From Sphagnum compactum (taxonomy: Eukaryota; Bryophyta; Sphagnopsida; Sphagnales): DNA of 64,000 bases. Shown here one piece after another: positions 24,251 through 36,500 of this stretch (positions are counted from its first letter, which is position 1; every line of letters starts with the position of its first letter). The stretch is from contig OZ234498.1 in NCBI GenBank assembly GCA_965153455.1, forward strand, positions 14,880,001-14,944,000, given 5' to 3'. Both the position numbers and the translations under genes were made by a program. The notes under the pieces are model-generated. The model had not been told where the DNA came from and made no database searches. It saw nothing but the letters and a program-made list of their open reading frames with translations.

Positions 24251-24504
24251 TTAGATACAATATCTTGCCACTTGCCCACTTGCCACCTTTACCTTCTTGT
24301 CAAGTTTGGCAAAAATTAATTTAAAAATCAGAGGAAGGGAAGTCTCAAAAATTCTATGAATTTTTTTGATGAATTGTGTAAAAAAATTGTAATCCATACA
24401 GATGAATATTTTCAAATTTTCAAATTGGAGGAATCAAAATGTGAAAATTGGTCCATGTTGCCTAATTACAAAAATGGTTGAAATCATGTACCAAGTTGAC
24501 AATA

Positions 24505-24725
24505 CAAATGATGAAACCCTACGAAACTATAGAAAGAAAGCACCCAAGAAAGGGAGCGAAAAATTCTGGTCCGGGTATTGACGTTAAATTAAAAGAAAAG
24601 AAAAGAAAGAAGAAAAGGAAACAAGGGGCAAGGACCGAAGTCAAGTCCAGGCAAGCAAACAACACAACAAAGACAGGCCACAAGGAGGAAAGGGAACCAC
24701 TACGAACCGAACCCTCCAAAATTCT
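24505..24725 (+). repeat. Dispersed A/G-rich repeat, copy A
   Basis: The segment gatgaaaccctacgaaact, then gaaagaaagcacccaagaaa, then aaggggcaaggaccgaagtc, recurs at 33340-33500. This copy carries extra sequence, including an aagaaaagaaaag run. The 114-codon plus-strand ORF over it is a by-product of purine richness. Confidence 0.75.
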
Positions 24726-26160
24726 TTGTTCTCTGTCCACGGTGCACATGCACATAGCATCGGTGCTCGGCTATGGTCCACATTTCACGAGACAAGAAAA
24801 GAATCTTTCTAAATATAACTAAAAGACAATAGACATAAGAATAGATATAGTCCAAATTTAAAGTCACAACTTCACTCTTGAATAATGTCACGAGAAATCA
24901 CATGAAACAACTGAGATATAGATAGAAACCAGAATTGAAATATTTCATAGACCCATGTGCCAAACCCTAAAACTCTCGACTTGAAGCGTGGAAATGACCT
25001 CATAACCTAAAACTAGGGCACACGCTCACTGACCATCCCATACTGTATTTTAAATCACCAGTCCATCTGGTTTCGGCTTTCCAGATGTACCAAGTGCGCA
25101 TTATATTTCCCCTGTGGCATTTGTTCATGTCTACAGTATCTTGCATACCCTTTCCAAAACAAACATTTCCTGGGTTAAAAGTAGCCTTTTCACATTGAAA
25201 TGATACTGACCATGAAAGTGCCCCTCACAATTGAAAGACTCCACAGAAGTTGGCTTTTCATAAAAACTAAAAAGTATCACCTTGAACTGGAATTATATTA
25301 GCAGCTCATCAAAAGTCATTTTCGCTTAAAAATCAATACATTTGAAAGAAGTTACATATATTTCAATGGCTTATATTTTTCAAGAATAAAAAATGCTTAC
25401 CAACAATTTCATATCTTCAAGGACCCTCCTTTCTTTCACATCTTTCATACTATATGCATATTTGCTCTTAGATTAGCAATGTTGGTTTAGGCTCAAGAAG
25501 TGATATGCACATTAAAACATCAAGTGTATTGAATCTCGAACATTTCCTGTATCAGACTCATATTCTGGAGCAAATTGTGGGAAGTTCTTTTTTTAACAAG
25601 TGCCCTTCACTAGAAGTGCAAGATGCCATTGAAGGGCATGGAAGGAAGGTTTGAAACCCAAGACCTCCATCGTGGCTCCCTTTATAATTACATGCAAATA
25701 CCCAACAGGGATGAGCTTGTGACTTCCAAGTTCATAAAGCATTGGCAGACATTCACAGTGTATTTGAAGGGCTGGCACCTTATTCAATGGCATTTTCCTT
25801 TTGTAGAAGGTGAGGGGTTTGAAAAAGTGAAGCTCTTGTGGGCGTTTCATTTTCTGAAATGCCCTTATTTCAACAAGGGGTGTGTCACACTGTGGCCTTG
25901 CCATTTACATTAAAAAGTATCTTAAGGCAAAAGAAGAATTATGGAAACTCACATATTTCACCATACAAAAATATAATCTTCAAAATATACTCTAAAACAA
26001 ACCTAAATCCTTCCAGATATTATAATTCTATAACTAATCTCAAGTTTCACCATGAGCCAAAATTCCTTAAGCTACTCTATAATGAATCTCAACACAATAT
26101 CCTTGCCATGGTGGCCTTGGGGCTTGACATGGCAAAAAAACTGCCATGGTTTTTAAAAAT
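24726..26160. other. No gene recognised
   Basis: AT-rich sequence. The stretch around 25620-25700 contains ggtttgaaaccc, like an internal RNA polymerase III B box or a generic repeat motif, but no matching A box was found. Confidence 0.45.
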
Positions 26161-26163
26161 TAA

Positions 26164-26277
26164 TTTTTCCATGATACCCGGTGGGTACTCACCAAGTATC
26201 ATGGAAAAAATAGAGCTGGTGGGCTTTATGAAAAGTGTAACACTCACATCCATGGGGTGTTATGCTCTTCATAAAGC
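26164..26277. repeat. Pair of short inverted repeats (hairpins)
   Basis: Hairpin one has perfect 14-bp arms, tttttccatgatac (26164-26177) and its complement (26196-26209), with an 18-nt loop. Hairpin two has ~21-bp arms (26223-26243 and 26257-26277) with about four mismatches. Related gata-ccc/ggtatc hairpins lie near 17390 and 26390-26420. Confidence 0.75.
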
Positions 26278-26479
26278 TTGCTGAGTTTTTATGCTAGGTA
26301 AGGTGCTCTCCCAGTACACTAGAAACGAAAACATTAGGGTTTTTTGCATTTTCTGAAATGCTCCACCACTTTTTGTCACTTTCTTTCCTATGGTACTCAG
26401 CAGGTACCCTTTGGGTATCATGAGGAAAATTGAAAAAAAATTCTGAAAATGCGTTGGGAGGAGGGTGCTTTGCCGGATA

Positions 26480-27190
26480 ATGCAGGAGGAGGAGTGTGTT
26501 CACAAAATAGCAGCCCTTGGGTTGCACCCTGTGGGGTGTTTATTCGGGAACTTCCTGCTCCAAGGGCATTACCCTACACATAGTTACTACTCTCAATTAT
26601 TGAAGTTGAAGGTAGTAATTATATGTAGGTAAATATGAGAAAAAAGTGGTCTACAACAAGCTGATCAATTTGTGTCCATCCTAAAGAACACCCCCAAAAT
26701 AGCGCACCTCAGCTCCACCTCAGGGGTGCTTATTCCGAGAACGCCGCCCTCGGGGCGTTAGTCGACAAATAATTTTCCAAAGTGTAATAAAAACGAGGAA
26801 AAAGTGGGTCTACAACATACTGATTTCTTTGTGTTCATGCTAAAGAACACCTGCAAAATAGCACACCTCGGCTTCACCTCAAAGGTGTTCATTTTGAGAA
26901 TGCCGCCCTCGGGGCGTTACGTGACGCATAATTTTCTCCAGCGCAATAAAAAGGAGAAAAAAGTGGGTCTACAACAAGCTAACATTGTTAACTTTGTCTC
27001 CATACTAAAGAACACCCCCAAAATAGCGTCCCTCGGCTCCACCTCTGGTGGGAGGGGGGTTCTCATTTCGGGAACGCCCCTCGGCTCCACCTCTGGGAGG
27101 GGCGCTTATTTGGGGAGCGCCCTCTATGGAGGCGCAACTCGACAGGTAATTTTCTGTAGTGTAGTAAAAAGGGTGAAAAAAGGTAGGTCT
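26480..27190 (+). repeat. GC-rich tandem array, ~158-bp period
   Basis: Units start with an A-run plus gtgggtctacaac at about 26641, 26799 and 26957, and a diverged unit starts near 27176. A partial older unit lies at about 26480-26640. Each unit holds aaagaacacccccaaaatagc, a cctc-ggctccacctc run and a palindrome of the cgccctcggggcg type. The third unit is longer (~219 bp) because ctcggctccacctctg is duplicated within it. The array stops about 180 bp before a TATA box at 27367. It could be transposon subterminal repeats or promoter-upstream repeats. Confidence 0.85.
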
Positions 27191-27366
27191 ATTACAAGCT
27201 GATCAATTCAGTTTGTGTGAATGTTGAACAAGGTGCGAAGGGTAAAGTGGAAGAGAAAATGTAATGTAATAAATTGGAAAGAAAACAATTAATTTTTGAA
27301 CTATTGTAAACTGCAGTTAAAGTGTTCCCAAGTTTCACCTTCTAACCTGACTCGCAGGGCAAGGCC

Positions 27367-27374
27367 TATATATG
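27367..27374 (+). promoter_or_regulatory. Candidate TATA box
   Basis: TATATATG sits in a GC-richer context (cagggcaaggcc upstream). It is followed, at the expected ~30 bp, by pyrimidine-rich sequence resembling a plant 5' leader (tcattcagattctattcagc). A splice-donor-like GTGAGT lies at 27545. Promoter function is inferred; no transcript evidence is available from sequence. Confidence 0.4.
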
Positions 27375-27399
27375 GACATCCCCGCTCTCCTTGCCTTGT

Positions 27400-29150
27400 C
27401 ATTCAGATTCTATTCAGCTTCCAACCACGCTGACCACGCTGAGTCCGTCGTCGTTTTCTCCGTCTTGAAATCGCTCTTCATTGCTCGATCTCACCGTGCT
27501 CCTTTCCGTTCCAGCTTCGTTGTGCTGCCTTCACTTCAACTCTGTGTGAGTTGTTGTTGTTGTAATTGTATGCGTGGTTTTTTTGGTTCGGGGTGGTATT
27601 TTGAAGAGTCGCGGCAGGGAAAGTGAACTTTCGTCAGAGCTAGAATAATTTTTTGAATGTACAACAATTTCTCAACGTAGCTTGGCGATTTGAATGCTTT
27701 GTTGATGATTTTTTAATCTTTTTTCTCGTCTGGGTATGCTCATTGTGAATTTCGGCAGCATTTATCACGGGTGCTCCCTTCAGCTCAACAGTGGCTTAGA
27801 CGAGAGGGTGTGCAGCTGCCGACTCAAACATCCGGCTGCCCTGTTGTCGAGGATGTTGTAATTCGGGCAGGGTATCCGCTTGTTTGATGCGGGAGGCGAT
27901 CATCTTTTGTGTTTCCCTCCCTTGGACTGAAGGGAGCTCCCACTCGCTGTGCTGCCATCTCCCCTGCACGCTCTAGTGTTTGTTGTAGACTGTCATAAGA
28001 GTACTCGCACATCGTAAAAATCTAGTAATTGCGCCGCTTGGTTGTTCTGAGCATGCAGGTCATCAAGACTCTTAATCTTTTTGGCTCTAGATTGTGAGGT
28101 TGTTATCAGGAAAACGTGCTGGAGGAAGTCCTCTTTTGAAAGCGAAAAATTCTGCTGAAGTAGTTTCCTCGTGCTGTAGCTCTCCTGCACTCGTGTGGCA
28201 GTTCAGCATCACGAGTTGACCACGACCCGACAATCTCAGCAATAGAGCCACTAATTCGGCCAGAATACAAAGTGTCCCACATAGCTTAATCTTCCCTTCC
28301 CTTCCCTGAACTCCTCCTTTCATTCTCCAGTCCTGATGATGATGATCCTGTCAATCTAGCTGCTACTAGCGTGTCATCACTTGATCTAGAGTCATTGTTC
28401 CTTTCCCAAGCCTACAGGAGAGAAGACTGACATTAAGCCTGCATGTTGAGTTAACAATTGAAGCTTCCATTGTTTCCAGTAGCACCATGAATCTAGCCTG
28501 ATTCATGGTGCTGGAATGGAGCTGGAATCTTACTGTACTAGTTGATACTGATTATATGTGCACACTGTAGTACCTCGATGGTTGCTTTGGTTCTGTTTTC
28601 GTGCAACTGCATTACAGATGTTGAGTCTGCAGCTTCATGCAGGACTGTTACATGAACATTGTGAAGTTTTCGTTGTGCATGACTTGTGTTACAAGTAGAG
28701 ATCAGCTACTTGAGCCTGGTAGGTGGTCATCGACTAAGTTCATTAGTTTCAGGTGTCAAAAGAAACGAGGGCCATGGTAATCCTCCAAGGTTGAATATAT
28801 ACTGTTGCAGACTGTCCAAAGTGAGAGACCTCATCTAGTGCCTACATGAGCTCAACTAACCTTCAAAGCAGGGAGCGTTTATAGCAGTGTGTCGCTGGAT
28901 CTAGGTCTTTCCACTTTCGTGGTATGATGTGAATGATGTGATATTATCCAAAGCTGAATTGAGATAAATTCCTTTGGCCTGAAACTGGTAGAAAATTAAC
29001 TGGTATCTTTCGAATGGAAGACTTCCAGCGACTTCCAGCAATCTGTAGCTAACTTACATTTCTCCCAGCCTTGCTCTTTCATTGCAATAACCATGCATAA
29101 TTGGTTTTGCAAATCTTACCCCAAAGAAGAGTGTGTACCCACAAATCTCA
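27400..29150 (+). other. Non-repetitive GC-richer stretch, possible transcribed region of unknown kind
   Basis: This stretch differs from its AT-rich neighbours in composition and lacks obvious repeats. Frames on both strands are short (longest 84 codons, 27372-27626, plus) and show no domain I know. If the TATA box at 27367 is real, this would be a 5' exon (to about 27544), an intron and possibly a noncoding transcript. It could equally be a degenerate transposon flank. No product is proposed. Confidence 0.3.
28461..28525. repeat. Short hairpin with 6-nt loop
   Basis: The arms caccatgaatc (28483-28493) and gattcatggtg (28500-28510) pair perfectly around the loop tagcct. With a 3-nt bulge, pairing extends through ttccag/ctggaa, and a further imperfect segment brings the stem to about 28 bp. 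The size is within the range of small hairpin precursors, but nothing else supports an RNA gene. Confidence 0.6.
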
Positions 29151-29160
29151 AATTAGTAAC

Positions 29161-30004
29161 AATCTCTTTCCATTGGGCGCCCGTAAACGCAGTTACACAC
29201 ATTGTTCTGTGAGCAAAGCAACCTAATGCAGAGATATTGAAATGGGGTCTTGTTGTTTGTTGCATGTACAGGCGTTTTTCATTGGAGAACTGCAACTGAT
29301 TTGAACAATTGTAGATAATTAATGTAAAAACTTTAAGAATACTTTATGTACGTAAAGAACGTTTAGAAAATTTTAAAATAACGTATGTTCTCATGAAAAA
29401 ATGACAAATGTCACTTTAAGTTGATTCACAATTTGTCTTACAGCTCTCACAGGTCTTGCATTTGTTCAATGCTTGATAGTAAAGCTTTGAAATGAGTGCG
29501 AGCAAAACTAACTAGACAAACATAATGGAAAGTTGATGTTGGGGCAGATCTTGCTATTGTTGGAAAAACAAAATGTATATAACATCTTTTCATTAACTTG
29601 TTACAATCACAAGGTTTGCCCCATCAGCAATTTTCCACTATGTTTATCTAACTAGTTATGCTCACAATCATTTCATAACATTACTAATCAAACATTGACC
29701 AAATGCAAGAGCTGTGAGAGTTGTGAGTCAAACTGTGAATCATCATAAAATGACATCTGTCTTTTTTCATGTGAACATATGTTGATTTAAATTTTTTTAA
29801 AAATTCTTTACATATGAAATGTTCTCAAAAGTCCAAACATTGATTATTTACAAATTGTCAACCCATTTATAGCTCTCTAATGGAAAGCATCTGTCCATGC
29901 AACAAAAAACAAGGCCCCATTTCAATGGCTTTTCATTAGGCTGAGTTGAGATGACAACATATTGTGTGAAATTATGTTTACAATGACCTAATGGAAAAAG
30001 ACTT
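29161..30004. repeat. Long foldback: two ~400-bp inverted arms
   Basis: The left arm (29161 to about 29560) and right arm (about 29600-30004) are reverse complements with roughly 70-80 percent identity by eye. Matching landmarks: ctctttccatt near 29165 against aatggaaaaag near 29996; attgaaatggggtcttgtt near 29237 against its complement near 29915; gctctcacaggtcttgcatt near 29443 against aatgcaagagctgtgagag near 29704; ttggggcag near 29539 against gccccatc near 29620. Pairs are symmetric about 29581, with a loop of about 35 nt. No target duplication or coding sequence was found. It may be a foldback/MITE element or a young hairpin locus. Confidence 0.85.
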
Positions 30005-33000
30005 TATAATATGTTCTCCATATGCAAAATTACTTTAAGATGGATTGGTGGACAATTTACATCATTATATACAAATATAGATAATATTTAAAATTAAGAA
30101 AACTCAACAATATTTTTTATTTGAATGTTTGTAGATTGAAATGTTTGACAACATCAAGTTTTTCTAACATTATATACACCTAGTTCGACTTTAGAAGGTT
30201 TGCTGAAAATATTCATTTGAAATCAGCATAAATTTGTTATCCAACGTTCAATTCTTTGGTTTATCCCACCTAACTTGCACTATCTAAATTCAAAGAAGAA
30301 AAAATGCATTTTGTGTTATGAAATGAAAAATATGTTAATGAAGTCATTAATTATCATGTGATGATCCATCAACTAGAATTTTTCTTTGATTGTACAATTG
30401 AATACATAATAATACCAAGTAAGCTCCTAATTGAAATGTTGTTGAAATTAGAACTGTGAGCATGGGCAAAATGACATAGTGGTTTGAATTAAACAGTTTT
30501 GAGTCCTATCTATTTGTCAATGGGATCTTTTTATTTGGTAGTGAGAAAATTTGTGAAAACATTATGCACATTTTCAAAAAAATTATTGGCAACTTACTAT
30601 TGGGGGGGGGGCATCATTTTTTTTTATAGAATAATGATGTTTTTAAAAATGTCAACATTCAAAAATAAGGTTTTTCTAACAAGTTGAAAAAAAATCCTTT
30701 CATTAATGCCTATTTTCTAGAAAATTTCAATGAAAGATCAGGTGACTCGTACTAATATGCATCATACATATTAATGTGATCTACATGTTGATGGCCCAAG
30801 TGTGAACACATTGAGGTCTCAACTGATTTTTCCTTTCAAACCCAATTTTTGCAATTTGTTTGAATTTCCCGCAAAAAAATCCATTCAAAAACCAACATCT
30901 TCCACACCTTAACTCCGAAAATTGTGAATTAAGTCTACTAAATCTTACTGATTGAGGGATTTTTGACAACATCAAGAACACCCCAAATTCTAATATAGTT
31001 TTCAGTTTTGATTTCATTTAATTTTATTGAATTTTATTGGTTCAATAATCAATAGCTTCCACACCGTAACTCCAAACAATCTCAAACCAAGTCAATGCAC
31101 CCTTATTCATGGAGAGCTTTTCAACAATACCAAGATCATGGCATGAAGTGCCGTGATTTGGAAATCTAAGCATGACAAACAAAACAAAACAAACTACCTT
31201 GCATAAATAAATATGTAAAGACCTATGCCAATTTTTGTAGTTTAATTGAAGGGCACATTATCCAATGCAATATTTCCAAAAACTAAATGCTCATTAGAGT
31301 GAGCATTCCATTTTTTGAAATGCCCCATAATTTTTCTATTTTCTTTCATGTGATAACGAAATAAGGAGATATCATTTCATGCTAGAGTTCTAATGGTTGC
31401 TTGTAGACTTGGACCTTGATCCGCTATGAGCAACTTTATTGTATACACATAAATGTGCATTTCCCAAGGGCTGAAGGAGCCCTTTTGAAGAGTGGTCTTA
31501 TGAAGGGCTTATGGGTTAACAAGTTTGGAATTAAAAGCTTTATAACATCTGCATTAAAATATGGCCTTGTAGAAACCCAAAAATGGCAAATTAAAACATT
31601 AAAAAATTGGTTTGGCCTTACCCTTCATCATCCAATGCCATGTAACAAGACTTTCCAATGGGTGGATCTCCAAGTGGCTAAAAGAAATTTCGAGGGACTC
31701 ATGGAATACCTTAGTTTATGTGATTACCATAATGTAAAGTATGTCAATACTTATATTATGAACTTGATGAATTTGTACACTTAAGCTTAAAGTAAGATTT
31801 GTGAGCAAAACTTTTGACCTAAAAGTTGAAAATGAGAATAAGGATGCCTGACTCATGAGTAGTGTTTTTCATTCAATTTTGTGATTCAGCTGGAGTGACC
31901 ATTGTTCAAAAGAAAATTTAACTAACTCTGGTTACAAATAAAATATGAAAGTGAAAAAATTTAAAGCATCCTTTTAGCTACCTACTAGAAGTTGATTTAG
32001 AAATTTAGTGATTTTATTCCTTTATTTTCAAATTTTGGCAACTAAAAAACCCAAAACAACATATTCTTTCACCATTTTAAAAACAAATCAGTAAGGAAAA
32101 GAAAATGGTTGCACTTAAATAATCTCAACTTCTCAAAATGCAAAACAAAGATCAAAATTTAAGTGTCCAAACTTCAACAAAATGTTTCCTCCATTATTTG
32201 TCTTCTTCCAATTCTTCCGCGTCATGATTCTTTCATCTTGAAGTCTTCTCATGCAATGCACATACAAGCTTGGCATATTGATGTGTAATGGAATGTAAAT
32301 TGCTAGGTGTAATTTAAGGCCCATTCATAAGACACATTCCTAGCATGATCAATAATCCCTGCAAGAACAAAAGGTATCCTCAAAGTGGCATTTTAGGGTG
32401 GTTTAGTTCAAGATCTTGTCTCCATTTTGGACCGTGCTTGAAAAGTATTTGGAAGGTGAAAAGAATATCAAGTGTAGTGACCACTAGTTATTCAATATTT
32501 CGGCAAACCTCATTTACCAATGGAAGGCACTTCATCCAAAGCCATGAAAAATGAGGTTAGGTGGGTTTACATGGATGTAGAATATGAGGAAAGTGAATTC
32601 ATTCCCAAAAAAATGGCATACAAATATGCTTGGAATTAATGGTTTTTTTTGGGGGTGAAATTTTGCACTTGATGACAAAGAAAAAACCCAATGCAAAATG
32701 TATAAATGGTTTTTTTGAAAAAGAATACTTGCCATATTTTGAAGGAAAAAAAGTTAGAAGTATATAACCATATTTGAACAATGAGTTCTTGGAGGTCACC
32801 AGAACAAAGTAGGATTTAAAATTCTTTCTACTTTCCTATTTACTTTTTTTGCCAAATTTGGTTCACACCTCTTATTGATGATGGTTAGTCCAAGCTACTT
32901 CACAAAATTGAAAAAGAAAAACCTTGCTTAAGATCCGATAACAATGTTTTCCTTTCAAATGTGGTAGGAACACAACATCAAATTTAGGTTTTCATCCTTT

Positions 33001-33335
33001 TTCATCGAGTTTTAGATATTTTTCCTATGGATGGAATAATCAACATTTTCCATTAACATTCTTATACATTAGTCTTGATAGTTTATTGAAAACATGTTCT
33101 TAAGACTAACCAAAAAGTTTTTGGTAACCTTTATTTCATTGTAGGAGAAATTGACTTCCAAGGCACCTCCCAAGGCATTAAACAAGGTTGTTTAAATTGT
33201 ACATCAATGTCATGTTTGCTATCATTTTGGCACCACATCAAAATGTGCATGTCTTTTTGTCAAATTAGACATCAGACCAACATTGACCATGTTATTTTAG
33301 TTTTTACATTTCATTCAAGTCAAATGCAAAGAAAA
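30005..33335. other. AT-rich DNA, no gene recognised
   Basis: The longest frame (122 codons, 31416-31784, plus) has no recognisable motif and no extension in other frames. A 10-bp G run lies near 30602. Confidence 0.45.
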
Positions 33336-33339
33336 TGGA

Positions 33340-33500
33340 ATTGATGAAACCCTACCAAACTTTATAAAAAGAAAGCACCCAAGAAAGGGAAAGAAAAGAA
33401 ATAAGGGGCAAGGACCAAAGTCTAAGCAAGCAAATAGTCCAAAAAAAGCGAGCCACAAGGAGGTGAAGAAACCACTAAGTATCGAAACCTCCACCAATCG
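33340..33500 (+). repeat. Dispersed A/G-rich repeat, copy B
   Basis: Direct-orientation match to 24505-24725: gatgaaaccctaccaaact, gaaagaaagcacccaagaaa, ataaggggcaaggaccaaag. It lacks the internal purine expansion of copy A. Confidence 0.75.
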
Positions 33501-36500
33501 CTTGAAGAATATCAACGAAAGAAAGGGGAAGTAAATTCAATAAAATTCCAAGCCTAGAAGAACCTTCCCTTGCAATAATAACCTACCTCAAAATGGAGGC
33601 GGCCTGGGTGTGATCTTAATCAAATGAGCCAACGATGACAAAGGACTCAATGACTACAATCCTTTTTGTGGTCATTTTCACTTTCTCATAGAAAAGATTT
33701 CTGTGATGAAAGCTTTTCCAATATGTTATTAAAAATACATATTTTTTTTCAATACATCACATTTTTTGTATTAACTTTTCATGAATAATCAAGAATTTTA
33801 AAAGTTTACAGATTCTACCAAATTTTTCATTTCATTTTGTATGAAAATATGTTAATTATTTGATGCTTTATTTTACTGTTTCATAAACTACAACTTTGTT
33901 TTAGATGTCATGTACATTACACCCCATTTACATGTGGTAAATGACTTTTGAAATTTTAAAATTACGTTTAATAGATTTTTAATTTTTAGAAATTTTAAAT
34001 TTCACAACTTTCAAATTGTGAGTGTTTTTTGAATGTGGATAATCATTTCACATCATATCGATTTTTTTCTCATCAAAATTCCTTTATAAATAAAATTTTT
34101 AACTTAATAATTCACAAAATTGATTGTTGTTGATGCAATTGTTATTCAAGTTCAAAGGTCTTTTATTAAAACCAAAACCCAAAATAAGTTTTTTTGAATT
34201 TTTTTTTGAATTCTTCAACACTCATATTAATCATTTAGCACAACATTCCATGATTAACATGGCATTAAAGTGGCACCACAAAAATATATTTAACAAAATT
34301 ATAGTTTTTATACAGTTTTAGCAATCATTGAACGTGTTTTTTGGCTTGTTTGAGTATGATTACATTCACTTGCATCCTCTATAAAATCACTAACACTCTT
34401 TATCTATAAAAAAGAATGCAACACTAATAAAGGAGGGCCTCGGTGCCCTTTGCTATCCATGCCATGTTAGCATATCAATGAAGAAAGTTGTCGAATTGTT
34501 GGTGAAAACACCCAAAACTTCTATGGCACGAGGAAAAATATGTCCGCTAATAATCGATTGTAATAAAGTCCTTCCTTCACCTAAACTGCCGCTATCATCA
34601 CCACCCCACGAGAAAGAGTCACCCATGATACCAAATCTATTCGAATGGGGTTGACATTGATGACATTAGCCAATGTGCAAATGCCATCAACCAACAAAAC
34701 AATGTCAATCCACCAACAAAAAGACAAAAGAAAAGGCAACGAAAGAATGTGGGTTTGTTCTCACAAAACATAAAACCTTACATCTCTCGCAATGGACACA
34801 CAAACATTCCGAACAGCATCATGGGATGCAGTCCTTTCCCCACCATGGGCATACCATAGAAGGTGGATCCCCATGGGGTTTAATAGTTGGCCACAAAATG
34901 AAATTGATTCAGTGGAATCAACTACAATATACAATTGAACAAATATTTCTACTACATATGACAAAAATATATTAAGAATAAAATAGTTCACAAGTGAGAT
35001 AAATTATAGAAAGTGTGATAAGAACAAAGTAAATACCCAAAACATTTTCCATGCTTCACCGAAAATATATTAATGTAGTTGAAAATGTGATAAATATGAA
35101 AATTTATTTTACATGCAATTGAATATAATTTAAATGCTACCAGAAATAAACTATGTTAACAAGTTAGATTTCAAGAAGGAACCCAAACTCCAGTCTTCTT
35201 AAATTTAGTTTTTTTTGTTTGGGGCTTAATGAATCCCATGGATTCAAATTTTGAGTTAGAGGCAACATGCTTAATGAGTGGTCAATAGACTTCAATCCAA
35301 AAAAGGAATCCTTTAAAACAAATGAGAACTTCAACAAAGCTTAAGCTTGTTAAGATGTCTAGGAAAACAAATGCACAATTAATAGACATCACCAAAACCT
35401 ATGTCATTATTCAAGAGTTGTATTTTTGTGCAAACCTTTGATAACACTAACCAAGATGAAACTTGTACACTTGTTGCTTCATATTCAAATATTATTCCAT
35501 CTTTCAGGATTGAAAAAAAAAGACAATGGGTGAAAGTATGATTGGGTGCACCCACTAGGAACACCTTCAAAGGACAATCAAGGAACACAAATTGGCCAAA
35601 TAATAGTCTTGGGCCGTTTTCTTTAAATGTTTTCATAATCATAATTATTTTTTTCTCATGTTTATTTATTGCATGCCAAATTATATGGCTTGAAGTTTTC
35701 ATTACAATAAAAAAAAGGTGGAAATCGTTACAAATTTGTATTCCTTATGGATGTGGCCCCTTCACGAATCAAGTTCTTAAACTTTGAAATTTCATAACTA
35801 AATTATACCTATTCAAATAATTACCCAATAAAATATCAAATAGAATACCATTTAAAGTACTTTAGAAATTTATATCCACCAAAAAAACCCCAAACCTTCT
35901 TTGAAAAATGTTCCTAACCAAAAAGTTCAAGGAACATAACCATTGTTACTTTCCTGAATCTTTGTGTGAATGTAATGAATAGGAATAACAAAATTTGAAA
36001 TATTTTTTGCATTGTTGAAGTTTCAAAATCTATACAATCTAGTTAATGTATTCAACAAAAAAATTCTAAAAACCTTTCTTTATGTGTTTCCTATATTTTT
36101 CTATTTTAATGAATAATGGACTTTTGAATCTTGGTGACAAATTTTGTCATGCCTTTCAAAACTCATGGATATGGACTTTTATTATACAATGTGTTAGTCT
36201 TATGTGTTTGAAACTTTGGGATATTGAATGAATTATGTTTTATAAACTAAAGATCCATTGAATGAATGAAATGTGATTTTAATTTATTATGTTATGGAGT
36301 TGTCAAAATCCCAAAAATTATAATTATTTTAAAATCCTTTTAAAGCATTTAAAAATAATTATTTTATGATCTTTTTATATGTCTTATACCATCATGACTT
36401 GAAATTAGAAATGGAAAAAAATGTTATTTTCAATATAATCTAAATATTCATATTTTAAGTTAATTTTTAACTACACTAGAAAAGGACTTTGAAAAGAGAT

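Noticed and set aside
24478-24822. 114-codon Lys/Arg-rich plus-strand frame
   Set aside because: It is produced by a purine-rich dispersed repeat whose second copy (33340) has no such frame.
25620-25700. Possible tRNA-derived SINE
   Set aside because: A B-box-like ggtttgaaaccc is present, but no A box, poly-A tail or target duplication was found.
25838-26284. 148-codon plus-strand open frame
   Set aside because: It spans two DNA hairpins and shows no motif or homologous frame elsewhere.
26641-27190. CRISPR-like regularly spaced repeats
   Set aside because: Units are contiguous ~158-bp tandem repeats without unique spacers, and the context is a eukaryotic plant genome.
26804-27202. 132-codon plus-strand open frame
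   Set aside because: It runs along the GC-rich tandem array; unit periodicity explains the open frame.
31416-31784. 122-codon plus-strand open frame
   Set aside because: No recognisable domain, no continuation before or after, and a length compatible with chance in this much sequence.
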